64,000 bases of DNA. Source: Ziziphus jujuba (Eukaryota > Streptophyta > Magnoliopsida > Rosales > Rhamnaceae). Of the stretch, positions 45,395 to 56,220 are shown in pieces. How positions within the stretch are numbered: the stretch's first letter is position 1; every line of letters begins with the position of its first letter. The stretch lies in NCBI RefSeq assembly GCF_031755915.1, contig NC_083388.1, forward strand, positions 29,370,001 to 29,434,000, written 5' to 3'. Below the pieces are notes generated by a model. The model worked only from the letters and a program-made list of their open reading frames with translations. It was not told where the DNA came from and did not search any database. The position numbers and the translations under genes were made by a program.

Positions 45395-48050
45395 GTTATG
45401 CGAAGAATTGAACTCAGAACCTCTTACACTGTAAAGGAATCACCACACAAGCAGAACAAATGAAATAAAATCATATAGGGCCATGCTAAGAATTGAACCC
45501 ACAACCTCTTACACTCTCAAGGAATTACCACACCACTAGACCAAATGACTTGGATGTAGTAATGCAACAAGAAATAGCTAATATAGTTCTAAGCGTTGCA
45601 TTTTTTAAAAAGGAATCGCTAAATAGAGGAAAAGGTGATGCATTTTTCAACAAAAGCGTCGGCTTTTCTTTTTTCTTTTTTTTATTATTTACACATGTAC
45701 AAACCCATAAAAAAATAAAATTAGATAGGGTCACGCCAAGAATTGGACTTAGAACCTCTTACACTCTCAAGGAATCGCCACACCACTAGACCAAATAACT
45801 TGGGTGTAATAATACAACAAGAAATAGCTAATATAGTTTTAGGCGACACATTTTTTAAAAAAGAGTGGCCAAATAGAGGAAAAGGGGACGCATTTTTCAA
45901 CAAATGCATCGCCTTTTCTTTTCTTTTTTTTTTTGATTTTTTTATTTACACATGTACAAATCCATTAAAAAAAGAAAAATTAGATAGAGCCATGCCAAGA
46001 ATTGAACCCAAAAGTTCTTATACTCTCAAGGAATCACCACATCACCAAACTAAATGACTTAGATGTAATAATATAATAAGAAATAGCTAATGTAGTTTTA
46101 AGCAATGCATTGTTTTAAAAAAGAGTCGCCAAGTAGAGGAAAAGGCGACGCATACCAAATGACTTAGATGAAATAATACAACAAAAAATAACTAATATAG
46201 TTTTAGGTGATGAATTGTTTTGAAAAAGAGTCACCAAATAGAGGAAAAGGCGACGCATTTATTTATTTATTTATTTTACAATCAGATATGGCCATGCTAA
46301 GAATTGAACCCAGAACCTCTTACATTCTCAAAAAACCACCACACCACGAGACCAAATAACTTAGATGTAATAATGCAACAAGAAATAGCTAATGTAGTTT
46401 CAGATGTAATAATGCAACAAGAAATAGCTAATGTAGTTTTAGGCAATGCATTGTTTTAAAAAAGAGTCGCCAAGTAGAGGAAAAGGCGACGCATACCAAA
46501 TGACTTAGATGAAATAATACAACAAGAAATAACTAATATAGTTTTAGGTGATGAATTGTTTTGAAAAAGAGTCACCAAATAGAGGAAAAGGCGATGCATT
46601 TATTTATTTATTTATTTTAAAATCAGATATGGCCATGCTAAGAGTTGAACCCAGAACCTCTTACATTCTCAAAAAACCACCACACCATGAGACCAAATAA
46701 CTTAGATGTAATAATGCAACAAGAAATAGCTAATGTAGTTTTAGATGTAATAATGCAACAAGAAATAGCTAATGTAGTTTTAGTTTTTTTAAAAAAGAGT
46801 TGCCAAGTAGAGGAAAGGGTGATGCATTTTTCATCGCATTGCCTTTTCTTGTTTTTTCAATTTTTTTATTTACGTATGTACAAATCCATTAAAAAAAATA
46901 AAATAAGATAGGGCCATGTTAAGAATTGAACCTAAAACCTCTTACACTCTCAAGGAATCACCACACCACCAGACCAAATGACTTAGACGCAATCATATAA
47001 CAGGAAATAGCTAATATAGTTTTAAGCGATGCATTGTTTTAAAAAAGAGTCGCCAAATAGAGGAAAAGGCGATGCATACCAAATGACTTAGATGTAATAA
47101 TAGAACAAGAAATAGCTAATATAGTTTTAGGCGATGCATTGTTTTAAAAAAGAGTCACCAAATGGAGGAAAAGGCAAAGCATTTATTTTTTTTTTTTATC
47201 AATACATGTACAAACCCATTACAAAGAATAATCAGATATGGTGATGCCAAGAAGTGAACCTAGAACCTCTTACACTCTTAAAGAATCACCACACCATGAC
47301 ACCAAATGACTTAGATGTAATAATGCAACAAGAAATAGCTAATGTAGTTTTAGGCGATGCATTGTTTTTAAAAAGGATCGCCAAATAGAGGAAAGGGCCA
47401 TGCAGTTTTCAACAAATGCATCGCCTTTTCTTTTTTCCTTTTTTCAATTTTTTTATTTACATATTTACAAACCCATAAAAAAATAAAATCAGATAAGGCC
47501 ATGGAAAGAATTGAACGCAGAACCTCTTACACTCTAAAGGAATCACCACACCACCAAACCAAATTACTAGGATGCAAAAATACAATAAGAAGTAGCTAAT
47601 ATAGTTTTAGGCAATGCATTTTTTTAAAAAAGAGTTGTCAAATAAAGAAATAGACGACACATTTTTGAACCAACGCGTTGCCTTTTCTTTTTTCTCTTTT
47701 TATTTTATTTTATTTACATGTGTACAAACCCATAAAAAAAAAACAAAATCAAATAAGGCCATCCAAGAATTGAACCAAGAACCTCTTACACTCTAAAGGA
47801 ATCACCACACCACCAAACCAAATGACTTGGATGTAATAATGCAATAAGAAATAGCTAATATAGTTTTAGGCGACACATTGTTTTAACAAAAAGTTGCCAA
47901 ATAGAGGAAAAGGCTACGCATCATCCCCTTTTATTTTTTTATTTACTCGTGAACAAACCCATAAAACAAATAAAGTTAGATAGGGCCATGCCAAGTATGA
48001 AACCCAGAGCCTCTTACACTCTTAAGGAATTACCACACCACCAGACCAAA
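45395..48050 (-). repeat. Array of eleven tRNA-like (tRNA-Pro-like) segments
   Basis: Eleven copies of a ~75-base segment start near 45395, 45478, 45727, 45987, 46289, 46630, 46911, 47238, 47496, 47755 and 47977. On the minus strand each reads roughly TTTGGTCTAGTGGTGTGG, then AAGAGGTTCTGGGTTCAATT and CTTGGCATGGCCC. TGGTCTAGTGG fits a Pol III A box and GGTTCAATTC a B box, and the layout resembles plant tRNA-Pro. Most copies are followed by a GCGAC/GTCGC pair and a T-rich tract before the next copy, with a period of about 220-340 bp. None forms a perfect cloverleaf, so they look like SINE heads or tRNA pseudogenes multiplied with the surrounding repeat. Confidence 0.78.
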
Positions 48051-48125
48051 TGACTTGGATGTAATAATGCAACAAGAAATAACTAATATAATTTTAGGCG
48101 ATGCGTTTTTTTAAAATACTAAAAT

Positions 48126-49600
48126 ACAATTTACTTTAATTGATTTGCAAATTTGGAGGATGTTTAATATAAAATAAGCGATGCTTTTTTAGAAAATGGT
48201 TGCCAAATATAGGAATAGGCGACCCCTTTTTTAACAAATACGTCGCCTTTTCACCGAACCAATTTTTACCTTTTTTTTTAATTTGAAAGTTGTTTTTAGT
48301 ATAAATTTTTTTAATTTTGCAAATATCCTTTTTTCTAATTTGTAGATGAGTAATCACAAAAAACTAATTAAAGATAAAAATAAATAAATAAAACATGGAA
48401 TAGGCGACGTTTAGATGGGATTGCATCACATGCTCCTTCATTTTTTATTTTTTATTTTTTTAAAAAAGCAATTTAACAGACTTTCAATTTTTAAAAACAA
48501 GTAAGCTATCATTGAACATAAATGCATGAAAGTAAAGCTCATTTAACATACTTATGTAGATAAACTTGTCAATAAATGCTTGTTGAATTAGAATTCTATA
48601 TTCGATACCCAATTGCAAATTAGGTCTTGAGATATTTTGTGTGAATAATTGAGAAGAGCATTGACAAAACTGTTTTTTGTTTTTAGATCAATGAAATTTA
48701 TGTTCATTGGATTGCTACATGAATATATTTGTAGATGAACAATTAAAAAACTATTTATATATTATAAATAAAAAAAATAAAAAAATTGGAACAGGCAACA
48801 CTTTTTGACCATAATGCGTCGCTTGATCCCACAATTCAAGAATGGGTGACCATTCTTATGGAAAATGCATCGCCTGTTCTCTCAATTAAAAAATAAAAAT
48901 AAAAATTTTAGAAGACATGCAAATTTTATAAAGAATAAAGGTGTACTTGAAAAACAGAAAAATAAATATCAATCTTCAAAAATTTGCTTCACATTTTTAA
49001 GAAATATTTTCACTGTTTATTTATAGATGAAAAATAAAAAAATTAATCAAAGAAAAAGAATGAAATTGAGAGAAAAGGAGACACTTTTAATTGTAAATGT
49101 GTCGCCTATTCTCTTAATTTAAAAAAAAAAACATTTTAATACTCGCAACTTCTAAAAGCAAATAAACTGTACTTCAAAAGCAAACTAATAACTATTAAAA
49201 AAGGAAAAATAAAATGTATCTGGTGACTCTTTTTGCTTTTTATGCGTTCCCTATTCCATCAAATTAAGGAACTAAAAAAAAAAAAAAACTTAAAATAGGC
49301 AATGCTGTCTGTTGTAAATGCATCGCTTATTCCCTTTTTTTTTTAAATAAAAATTTACAAGATTTTACAGTAAACTGTACTTGGAAAACAAAATAGCTAA
49401 ACTCCCACTTTGGTAATTTTGTTTCACATATATAAGAAACATTTTCAGTGTTTATTTTTAAATGAAAAGTATAAAAACTAATTAAAATAAATAAATAAAG
49501 ACATTGATGGAACATGCGACGCTTTAAGATGTAAATGCGTCGTCTGTTCTCTTAATTAGAAAAAAAAAAGAATCTTCAAAAGGGTCACCTTTTTGCTATT
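48126..49600. repeat. Dispersed GCGAC/GTCGC hairpin repeats
   Basis: The AT-rich DNA continues with paired motifs every 150-250 bp, for example AATAGGCGACGTTTAGATGG near 48410, GGCAACACTTTTTGACC near 48795 and ATGCGACGCTTTAAGATG near 49512, each facing an inverse copy. The tRNA-like segment is absent here. No gene is seen. Confidence 0.65.
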
Positions 49601-50057
49601 TTCTGAAAATTTTTGGTGCATTTTAAAAATTTTACGTGCGCCTTTGAATCTATTTTCTTTTCTAAAACTACATCAAGTACACTACCTAATAGATATTAGA
49701 TTTGGAAGCAATCTAAGAGAGATTTGAAGAGTGAGATATTTCGAGTTTCATTTTTCATTTGCCTACGTTGCCATTTGAAGCTGGGATTCTCTGTGTCGCC
49801 TTCGTGGTTAGCTAGGTTTCTACTTTTTTCGTCTCCATTATTTAGGTGAGTTTCTTTTTTCTATGTGGTTGGTGAAGACATGTAGTGGGTTGGTTTTTTT
49901 TTTTTTTTTTTCATTTTAACCGCAGGTTAGGTTCGTTAGATTTTCTTAATCTTGGCTTTATAGATATTTTGTTTGTAATATTGCTTGACATTGTTTTGCT
50001 AAGTTCAACAAGCATTTTATATTCAAAAATTAACTTGAGTTTAGATGGTCTATTGTT
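49601..50057 (+). other. Less repetitive segment before the exon-like frame
   Basis: GC content rises slightly and GCGAC motifs stop. The stretch has the look of a transcribed leader (GGGATTCTCTGTGTCGCC near 49785), with a possible splice donor in TTTAGGTGAGTTTC near 49842 and a possible acceptor TTGTTTTAG ending at 50060. No gene was recognised. Confidence 0.3.
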
Positions 50058-50060
50058 TTA

Positions 50061-50237
50061 GCTTCACCACAACGTCGTACTTTTGCTGAAGAAGATGTTC
50101 TTGGAGATACTACGATTGCTTACAATCCATTTGTCATACAGTTGCCAAGTGTCGATGAATTTAATAATGAGGATGAATGTGAGAGTGGCTATATTTGTAA
50201 TGACTGTAAGGGGATATGGATAAAAAATATCTTCTAA
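50061..50237 (+). other. Exon-like acidic open frame, unidentified
   Basis: After a potential acceptor site, a frame encodes SPQRRTFAEEDVLGDTTIAY then NPFVIQLPSVDEFNNEDECE and SGYICNDCKGIWIKNIF-stop at 50235-50237. It is about 58 codons, acidic, with balanced codon use unlike the flanking repeats, and ends with a CxxC pair. I do not recognise the protein. It could be a remnant exon of the transposon's own gene or a captured host exon. Confidence 0.35.
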
Positions 50238-50800
50238 ATAAATTGGTCCGTAGATTTATTACTTATGTTTTAAGCAATATTTATGACATTTATTATTATT
50301 CGTTTAATTAATTTTATAATCCGCTTCATTATGAGTTTTCCACTTTTAATTAGGAGAAATGTATTTTGCCAAATCTTAAGAACAAAGGTAATATTCTTTA
50401 AATTTTAATTTACTAAATTACATAATTTAATAATAATTAATATCTATTTATTAGGCATACGTGTTAATAACTTTTTTTAATTTTTTATATGCAGTATGAG
50501 GGTGTAATATCGTCAACAAGAGGACGTCAACTTCCATATGAATGAGTATACATTCATGGAAGTTTAATTAATATTGAACTTGCTTTTGCACATACAATAG
50601 TTTACCAAATTATGTAAAAATATGTCGATGAAATAATATTTAACTTATTTAATAATTATTTTGTTATGGAAATATTTATTTTAAATTTTTGTACTCTAAT
50701 TATTTTGGATGAAGCTTGTTTTAGTTTTTATTTTTATTTTAATTATTTTAATATTGTTACTATTTTAATCAATTTTCAAAAAATTAAAAATAAGCAAATT
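50238..50800. other. AT-rich stretch, nothing recognised
   Basis: This non-coding, strongly AT-rich sequence with few GCGAC motifs lies between the exon-like frame and the right-end repeats. Confidence 0.6.
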
Positions 50801-51411
50801 AAAAAAAAATAAAGGGCGACGCATTAAAACAAACAATGTCGCTTAACATATTGGGTGACATTATTTTTCCACCTTTAGCGATGTTTTCCGGAGAGTCTCC
50901 TTTCATTGGCTTTTTTAGCGACACCTTAACAAAATATATTTAGCGACGCTTTAAAAAACAGTCGCTAAAAGATTTTTTAGCGACTGTTTCGTACAACGTC
51001 TCTACATGTTGAAGATAAAGTGTGACACTTTACAAAAATGCGTGGCTAAAAGTGGAACATCAAATCTGATACATTTTTTAAAAGCGTCGCTAAAAGGTGA
51101 ATATAAAATCTAACACATTTTTTAAATGTATCACTAAAAGTCATCTACTAAATCTGACACTGTTTTAAATGCATCGCTAAAAACGTAAAAAAAAGGCGAC
51201 TCATTTCGGTAGCATCACATTTTCTTTGAACGTTTAGCGACACATTGTTTTACATCGTTGGCCTTTTTTTAAGCTAAGGCGACACTATTAATGAGTCGCG
51301 TGTTGTCTTATGGATTTAGCGACAGGATATTAGCCGACACCACGTAATACATTGGTCTTTATTTTGTGCAACGTATTAATTGTGTCATTTATCAATGCAT
51401 TTCTAGTAGTA
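50801..51411. repeat. Right subterminal repeats of the CACTA-like element
   Basis: Dense direct and inverted copies of TTAGCGACGCTTT and GTCGCTAAAAG (for example 50940-50990) run to the terminus ATGCATTTCTAGTAGTA at 51411. Such clusters within a few hundred bases of the ends are typical binding sites for CACTA transposases. Confidence 0.65.
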
Positions 51412-52797
51412 TCAAGATGTTTTTGTGAGTTAATATTGGTAGATAAGTATGGAAAACATTGTTCATCAAAAACAGCATGCCTGTTGATGCAGACCCAATC
51501 GGTTGTTAGATGAAAACAGTAGAATCCTTTATGTTAGGAGCTATATCGAATGAAGATGCAAGGAAGAGTTATCTATGAAATTTTATTTACTGCATAATTC
51601 TAAAGATAAAGGTAGCACCTGCAACCAAAGACTCTCAAACTTTGATAATCTTGATGCCTTTTAAGTAGAAGAAAGTATGGGGTTTCAGTTTTTAAAACAA
51701 ATAAATGTAATCTGTTAATGAGAAAAGTTGTAGTTAAGAAAGCTTCCACCCATAATTTCATGGGTACATTGGCATGGAGCATCCTAGTTAAACCACATGC
51801 CTATGTTTTCTTTCAGCAACCCTATTTTATTCTGAGGTTCCTATACATGACATTTGATGAACAATTCCATGCTTACCTAAGTGTTCCTTGGAAGCTGAAG
51901 ATATAAACTTACCTCATTCGTGACTCTGAAGAATTTTAATTCATCTGTTGAATTGGTTCTCTTCTATTCTTTGAAATTTAAGGAAACATTCAAAACATTC
52001 TTTATGCAAAGGAAATAGCCAGGTGTACCTAGAATAATCATCAACGAAAGCAACATAGAAATGGTATTTTTATGTGGAAAATGTTAGGGCTCCCAATATC
52101 ACAATGGATCTTTTCTACAAAAAACAATGAAATTTTATTAGATAAAGAAATAGGAAGTTTGCAGCTCTTCCCTAATTAACAGCTAGCACAAACACTAAAC
52201 TTATTTATCCAGCTAAAAACATTAATAACATTATTGGAATGTAAACTTTTTAAAGCCCTTAAACTGGGATGTCCTAAGCGTTGGTGCCAAAGATCTATTA
52301 AGGGCTTTGTTGCACTTAAAGCATGATGCTTTTCTTCACTCAGAACGTATAACTTTCCTTTCTTCTACCCTATTGCTACGATTCTTTGATTGCAGTCCTT
52401 TATCATAAAACCATTGGATGAGAATTCAAAAACACAATCATTATCTATTATTAGTTGACTTATTGATAAGAGGATCTTTTTCAATTATGGAACTACAAGA
52501 ACATTTTGAAGATCTAACCATCCATTTTTAGTTTTTAGTTTAGCATTACCAATGTGAGATATTGCAAGGCTATTCCCTTTGCCAACATATATACTATCAC
52601 TACCTTTATAAGGATAAGAATTACTTATTTTACCATTGTCACTTCATGTGTGCAGTGGCACCCGAATCTCCATAGAAGTGGATTGGAGTTGTCTGCAATG
52701 TTGAGTGTTGCTATTGCTTTTCGGATTTTATCCTTTATATATGAATGATCAAACCTATGTTAGCAATCTATGGCACTATGATTAAGTTTATCACATA
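51412..52797 (-). pseudogene. Decayed Ty1/copia fragment: zinc knuckle to integrase C-terminus
   Basis: On the minus strand from 52797: CDKLNHSAIDC then HRFDHSYIK (zinc knuckle), protease GDSGATAHM near 52670, LWHQRLGHPSLRALKSL near 52285 with CASCQLGKSC near 52190 (pre-integrase/zinc domain), then MLHANVPMKLWVEAFLTTTF (51782) and LRVFGCRCYLYL, ending near VFDEQCFPYL at about 51425. Frameshifts and stops are frequent, and no LTR is present. It belongs to a different copia lineage from E2 and E3. It lies exactly between the terminus of the GCGAC-rich element and the CACTA-like end at 52798. Confidence 0.85.
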
Positions 52798-52857
52798 CAC
52801 TACAAAAAATTTAGGCAACAACTACACAACTAATTTGTCGCGTAAGGGGCATTTTTG
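52798..52857 (+). mobile_element. Terminus of a second CACTA-like element (remnant)
   Basis: CACTACAAAAAATTTAGGC followed by CAACAACTACACAACTAATT and TTGTCGCG is a good CACTA-type terminal inverted repeat with a GTCGC subterminal motif. Only ~60 bp remain before element D's LTR sequence begins. Confidence 0.6.
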
Positions 52858-53612
52858 TCACTTAGCTCGGCCAGACACAACTTAGCGTATTTTTGTCACT
52901 TAGCTCAGCCAGACACAACTTAGCTCGGACAGACATCCGTTAGCTCGGCCAAACATAAGTTCGCTCGGACAAACATCAGTTAGCTCGAATAGGCCATAAG
53001 TTAGCTCGAACATCAGGCAGACATAAGTTAGCTCGGTTGAAGACATAATTCAGCCTAGATGTCAAAGTCAACTCGTTACCTAATTTGCGATTGACTTTAT
53101 TTCTTTTTGGGTTTTTATTTTTTTATTTTCTGGACAAATAACTTTAGGAAGGTTTTTATTTTATTGTAAATTAATTAATTCCTAATTTAATACAGAGGAA
53201 TTAATTAATCAAACTTAGATTAGGAAAGGAAGTGTAGTTGCGGCCAACTAGGTTTCCTTATGTGTGTGGCCGGTTTTATCTAGGGTTTTTAGGGTTTATT
53301 TTGTTTCTTTCAAAGCCTATTTAAAGGCTTATTTTTTAATAAGAAATAACTTTGATTTGATTGAGAAAATACTAGTGAGATTAATTATCTCCTTATTCTT
53401 TGAGAACACTTAAAACACCATTAGAGAATTGGTTGTTTTAGCTTGACTTATCAATAGTTTTTCCATCCCCTATTGTGGCGTCTACATTATACCAAGGTTT
53501 CTAACCACAGGTTGGTTAGGGGTTGAGGTCAATTCCATTAGAACTTGAACTTAATTAAGATCCGGGCTAATATAATACGGGTTTAGGAGAAGGTCGTCCT
53601 AGGTTAGTATCA
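52858..53612 (+). repeat. 5' LTR of D, left part missing
   Basis: It matches the 3' LTR from TTAGCTCGGCCAGACAC onward and ends AGGTTAGTATCA. The U3 start (TGATGCAAACC in the 3' copy at 63104) and about 285 bp after it are lacking. The left edge also holds a ~30-bp local duplication of ATTTTTGTCACTTAGCTC. Confidence 0.87.
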
Positions 53613-53614
53613 TT

Positions 53615-53627
53615 TGGTATCAGAGCC
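53615..53627 (+). other. D primer-binding site (initiator tRNA-Met)
   Basis: TGGTATCAGAGCC lies two bases after the 5' LTR, identical to that of E1. Confidence 0.9.
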
Positions 53628-54755
53628 AAATTTTGTTCAGGTTTGATCTATCTTTATTTGCTTTATTTATTTTTGTGTTAATCTGCAATTTTAGCATTAG
53701 GTTAAGGTTGCTTCTATCACCATACACGTTCTGCATTTAGAAAAAAAAAATTCATTTCTAGTTGAATTAGGATTTCCTAGTGTTACCGTATTTTTGTTTC
53801 CTAGTTTGTTGGTTGTTTTTTCATCATTGTTCTTGTTGATTTTGGTTTTTGTGTATTTTTCTTTGCTGTTTTAGTCTTAAATATTTGTATTTATATATTC
53901 AAAAAAAAAAAAAAAAAGAGTTTGCGGTAACATTTAAAAAAAAAAAAAAACTGCACATTTGAGTTTATTTGGAGGTCACGGGTTTGGTGTTTGTTTTTGA
54001 GTTGGAATTGCAATTTTGGTAATTATTCTAGCTACTGCAGTTGTTTATGTTCTGTGAGTGAGAAAAAAAAAAAAAAAGAGAGAACGCCAAAAAAAAAAAA
54101 ATATTTCGGTTTGTTGGTGTTTGATTTGCTTGCTGGAAATTTATTGCAGCTGCTGGGTTTTTTTTTTTTTTATCATTTATTTGAGTTGCTGGGAAATTAT
54201 TTTTGCTGCTGGATATTTGGATTTTGGGTGCTTAAATTATTTGGATTAAAATCAGTTAAAGCATTTGATACAAAACTTGAATTACAAAGAACAACAACCA
54301 ACAACTATTCTATATTTTTGTTCAATTTGATTCTTGTTCGTATTTGAATTTTTTTTTTCTTGAATTTTATTCTTGAACTCATAATCTACTACCATCTGGT
54401 GCAGTTTTCAAAAATTCCAATGTTTTCCCATTATTTTGTGTTTTCTTGTCTAGAAAGCCGAAAAAAAAAATTAGGATTTGTTGCATACTTTCGGTATTGC
54501 CTACCTTTTGCTTACTGTTTGTTGATAAGTTTAGTTAAAACATACTAGTGATCTAATTGCTGTTTTGTGGGTGTTTTAAATAGAACTTTGAGATAACTCA
54601 TTGAGTGGAAGAAGGCAAGAGTGTGTGAGCTTAAAAGAGGGTAAAAGCCGAAACAAGTGCGCAAACACGAGTGTCGAGTCCTTATTTGAGTGAAACACGC
54701 AAGGGAGTGAAATTGGTAAGGTCCTATTTTATTTTTATTGCATCATTATACTAAC
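53628..54755 (+). other. D untranslated leader
   Basis: A ~1.1-kb T-rich leader is collinear with those of E1 and B. It has several A-runs and T-runs (53903-53918, 53936-53951, 54062-54076) of different length from the other copies. There is no supported gene. Confidence 0.75.
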
Positions 54756-56220
54756 ATGACAGAATCAAGAATGAGGAGAGGAGATCCACCTTTGAGGATC
54801 AATGAGGAGGAGTCCGTAGCATTCCATGGCCCCGGGAGTGGAGACCAAGTGGACATGAGAGCTGTTTTGGAGTCAATACAGCGGGTTAGTTCTCAAGTTG
54901 AGCATGTGAATCAAAGAGTGGGAAGACTAGAAGCCTCACAAGGAATGCCGAATACAAGAAATAGACAAGAATTCCATGGAGGACGAGGAGGTCGCGAGAG
55001 ACCTAGAGAGGAATTTGATGAGGAGCCATTCAGTGGAGACTTTGAGGAAGGTATGGACGAAACTTTTGCTGTCCAAGATAGAGCTGGCCATGGAAGATAT
55101 AGGAGGGAAGAAACAGATGACATTCTTCGCAATATCAAGATCAACATCCCACCATTCATGGAAAAAAATGACCCCGAAGCATATTTGGTGATGACTTGAT
55201 TACTACATGGCGACAAATGAAAGGAGCCATGCGGAAGCGATTCGTACCATCACACTATCATAGGTTGCTGCATCAAAGACTTCAATCTCTATCTCAAAGA
55301 CATGGATCCGTGGAGGATTATTACAAGGAGATGGAGATGCTTATGATGAAATTGAACTTGAATGAAGATAGGGAAGCAACCATGGCAAGGTTTCTTGATG
55401 GTTTGAATTGTGAAATAGCCAATCAACAAGAATTGCTACAATATGTGGAATTGGAGGAGATGTTGCATGTGGCTATTAAATTAGAGCATCAGTTCAAGAG
55501 GAGGGGTGTAAGATCATGGTTCGAAGGTGTTTCCAACAATGGAAGGTCCAATTCAAGTGGCTGGAGGAACAATCCCATCTATGAAAGCAAGCCAAAGCCG
55601 AAAGTCAAAGAAGAAAGTTCAAACTAGCCAAGGAAGGAGACTAGAATCAAATCTGTCCGAGCACCAAAGAATGAGGCAAAATTAGATCCTAAATCTTCTA
55701 GAACTCATGATGTTGTGTGTTTTAAGTGCCAGGGAGGAGGACACATTGATATCCAATGCTCAAATAGAAGAATCATGGTGTTAAAGGGCAATGACGAGCT
55801 AGAATCGGAAAGTGAAGAAAGTGAGGATGAAGCCAAGCAAGAGGAGGAGGACTTGGAGGATGAACCCGAAACCTTGCAAGCATCCAATGCTGAATTAAAC
55901 TTGCTTTCTAGGAGAGTACTTGCTGCATACAAAGATGAGGATGAAATTCAAAGAGAGAACATCTTCCACACTCGATGTGAAATTCAAGGTAAAATTTGTA
56001 GCATGATTATAGATAGTGGGAGTTGTACTAATGTAATTAGTAACATTGTAGTTGATAAATTAGGCTTAATAACTATTAAACATCCAGAACCTTATAGATT
56101 ACAATGGCTTAATGATAATGGTGAAATAAAAGTGAATAAACAAGCCAAAGTAAAATTTAATATAGGTAGATATGAGGATGTAGTTTTATGTGATATTGTA
56201 CCTATGATTGCTGGACATAT
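54756..56220 (+). pseudogene. D gag and protease, internally deleted
   Basis: The frame starts at ATG 54756 (MTESRMRRGDPPLRINEEE). At about 55190 a deletion of ~135 bp removes WEEKMEMIFDRHNY to TRRRVGDD: the frame jumps from DPEAYL to VMT-stop, and gag continues from 55196 (MITTWRQMKGAMRKRF) in another frame. TTGG is present at both sides of the loss in intact copies. A TAG at 55625 replaces a Trp codon. The zinc knuckle CFKCQGGGHIDIQC is near 55718 and protease SMIIDSGSCTNVISN near 56000. C interrupts after VPMIAGHI at 56220. Confidence 0.9.

Larger units (their letters stand above)
42926..51411. mobile_element. CACTA-like, GCGAC-rich non-autonomous DNA transposon (probable)
   Basis: About 8.5 kb of AT-rich DNA is studded with GCGACGC and its inverse GCGTCGC, usually paired 15-20 bases apart around a short spacer. 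The right end (subterminal AGCGACGCTTT repeats, terminus reading inward TACTACTAGAAATGCA) resembles CACTA ends, which start CACTACTAGAAA or CACTACAAGAAA. The left end near 42926 (TACTAAAAAAACAG) is a weak match. No transposase was recognised. It contains two kinds of tandem array and one short exon-like frame. Family assignment rests on the right end and the subterminal motif; a rearranged repeat block of another kind remains possible. Confidence 0.5.

Noticed and set aside
45493..46057. Short open frames of 98 and 104 codons in the tRNA-like array
   Set aside because: They repeat the same translated repeat unit (NPQPLTLSRN-like) and arise from tandem duplication of non-coding sequence.
42926..51411. 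CRISPR-like array of GCGAC repeats
   Set aside because: Repeats are variable in sequence and spacing, have no unique spacers of constant length or cas genes, and the setting is a plant nuclear genome.
53900..54080. Poly-A runs as processed-transcript (retrocopy) tails
   Set aside because: The runs lie within the conserved gypsy leader and vary in length between copies, which fits simple-sequence slippage.
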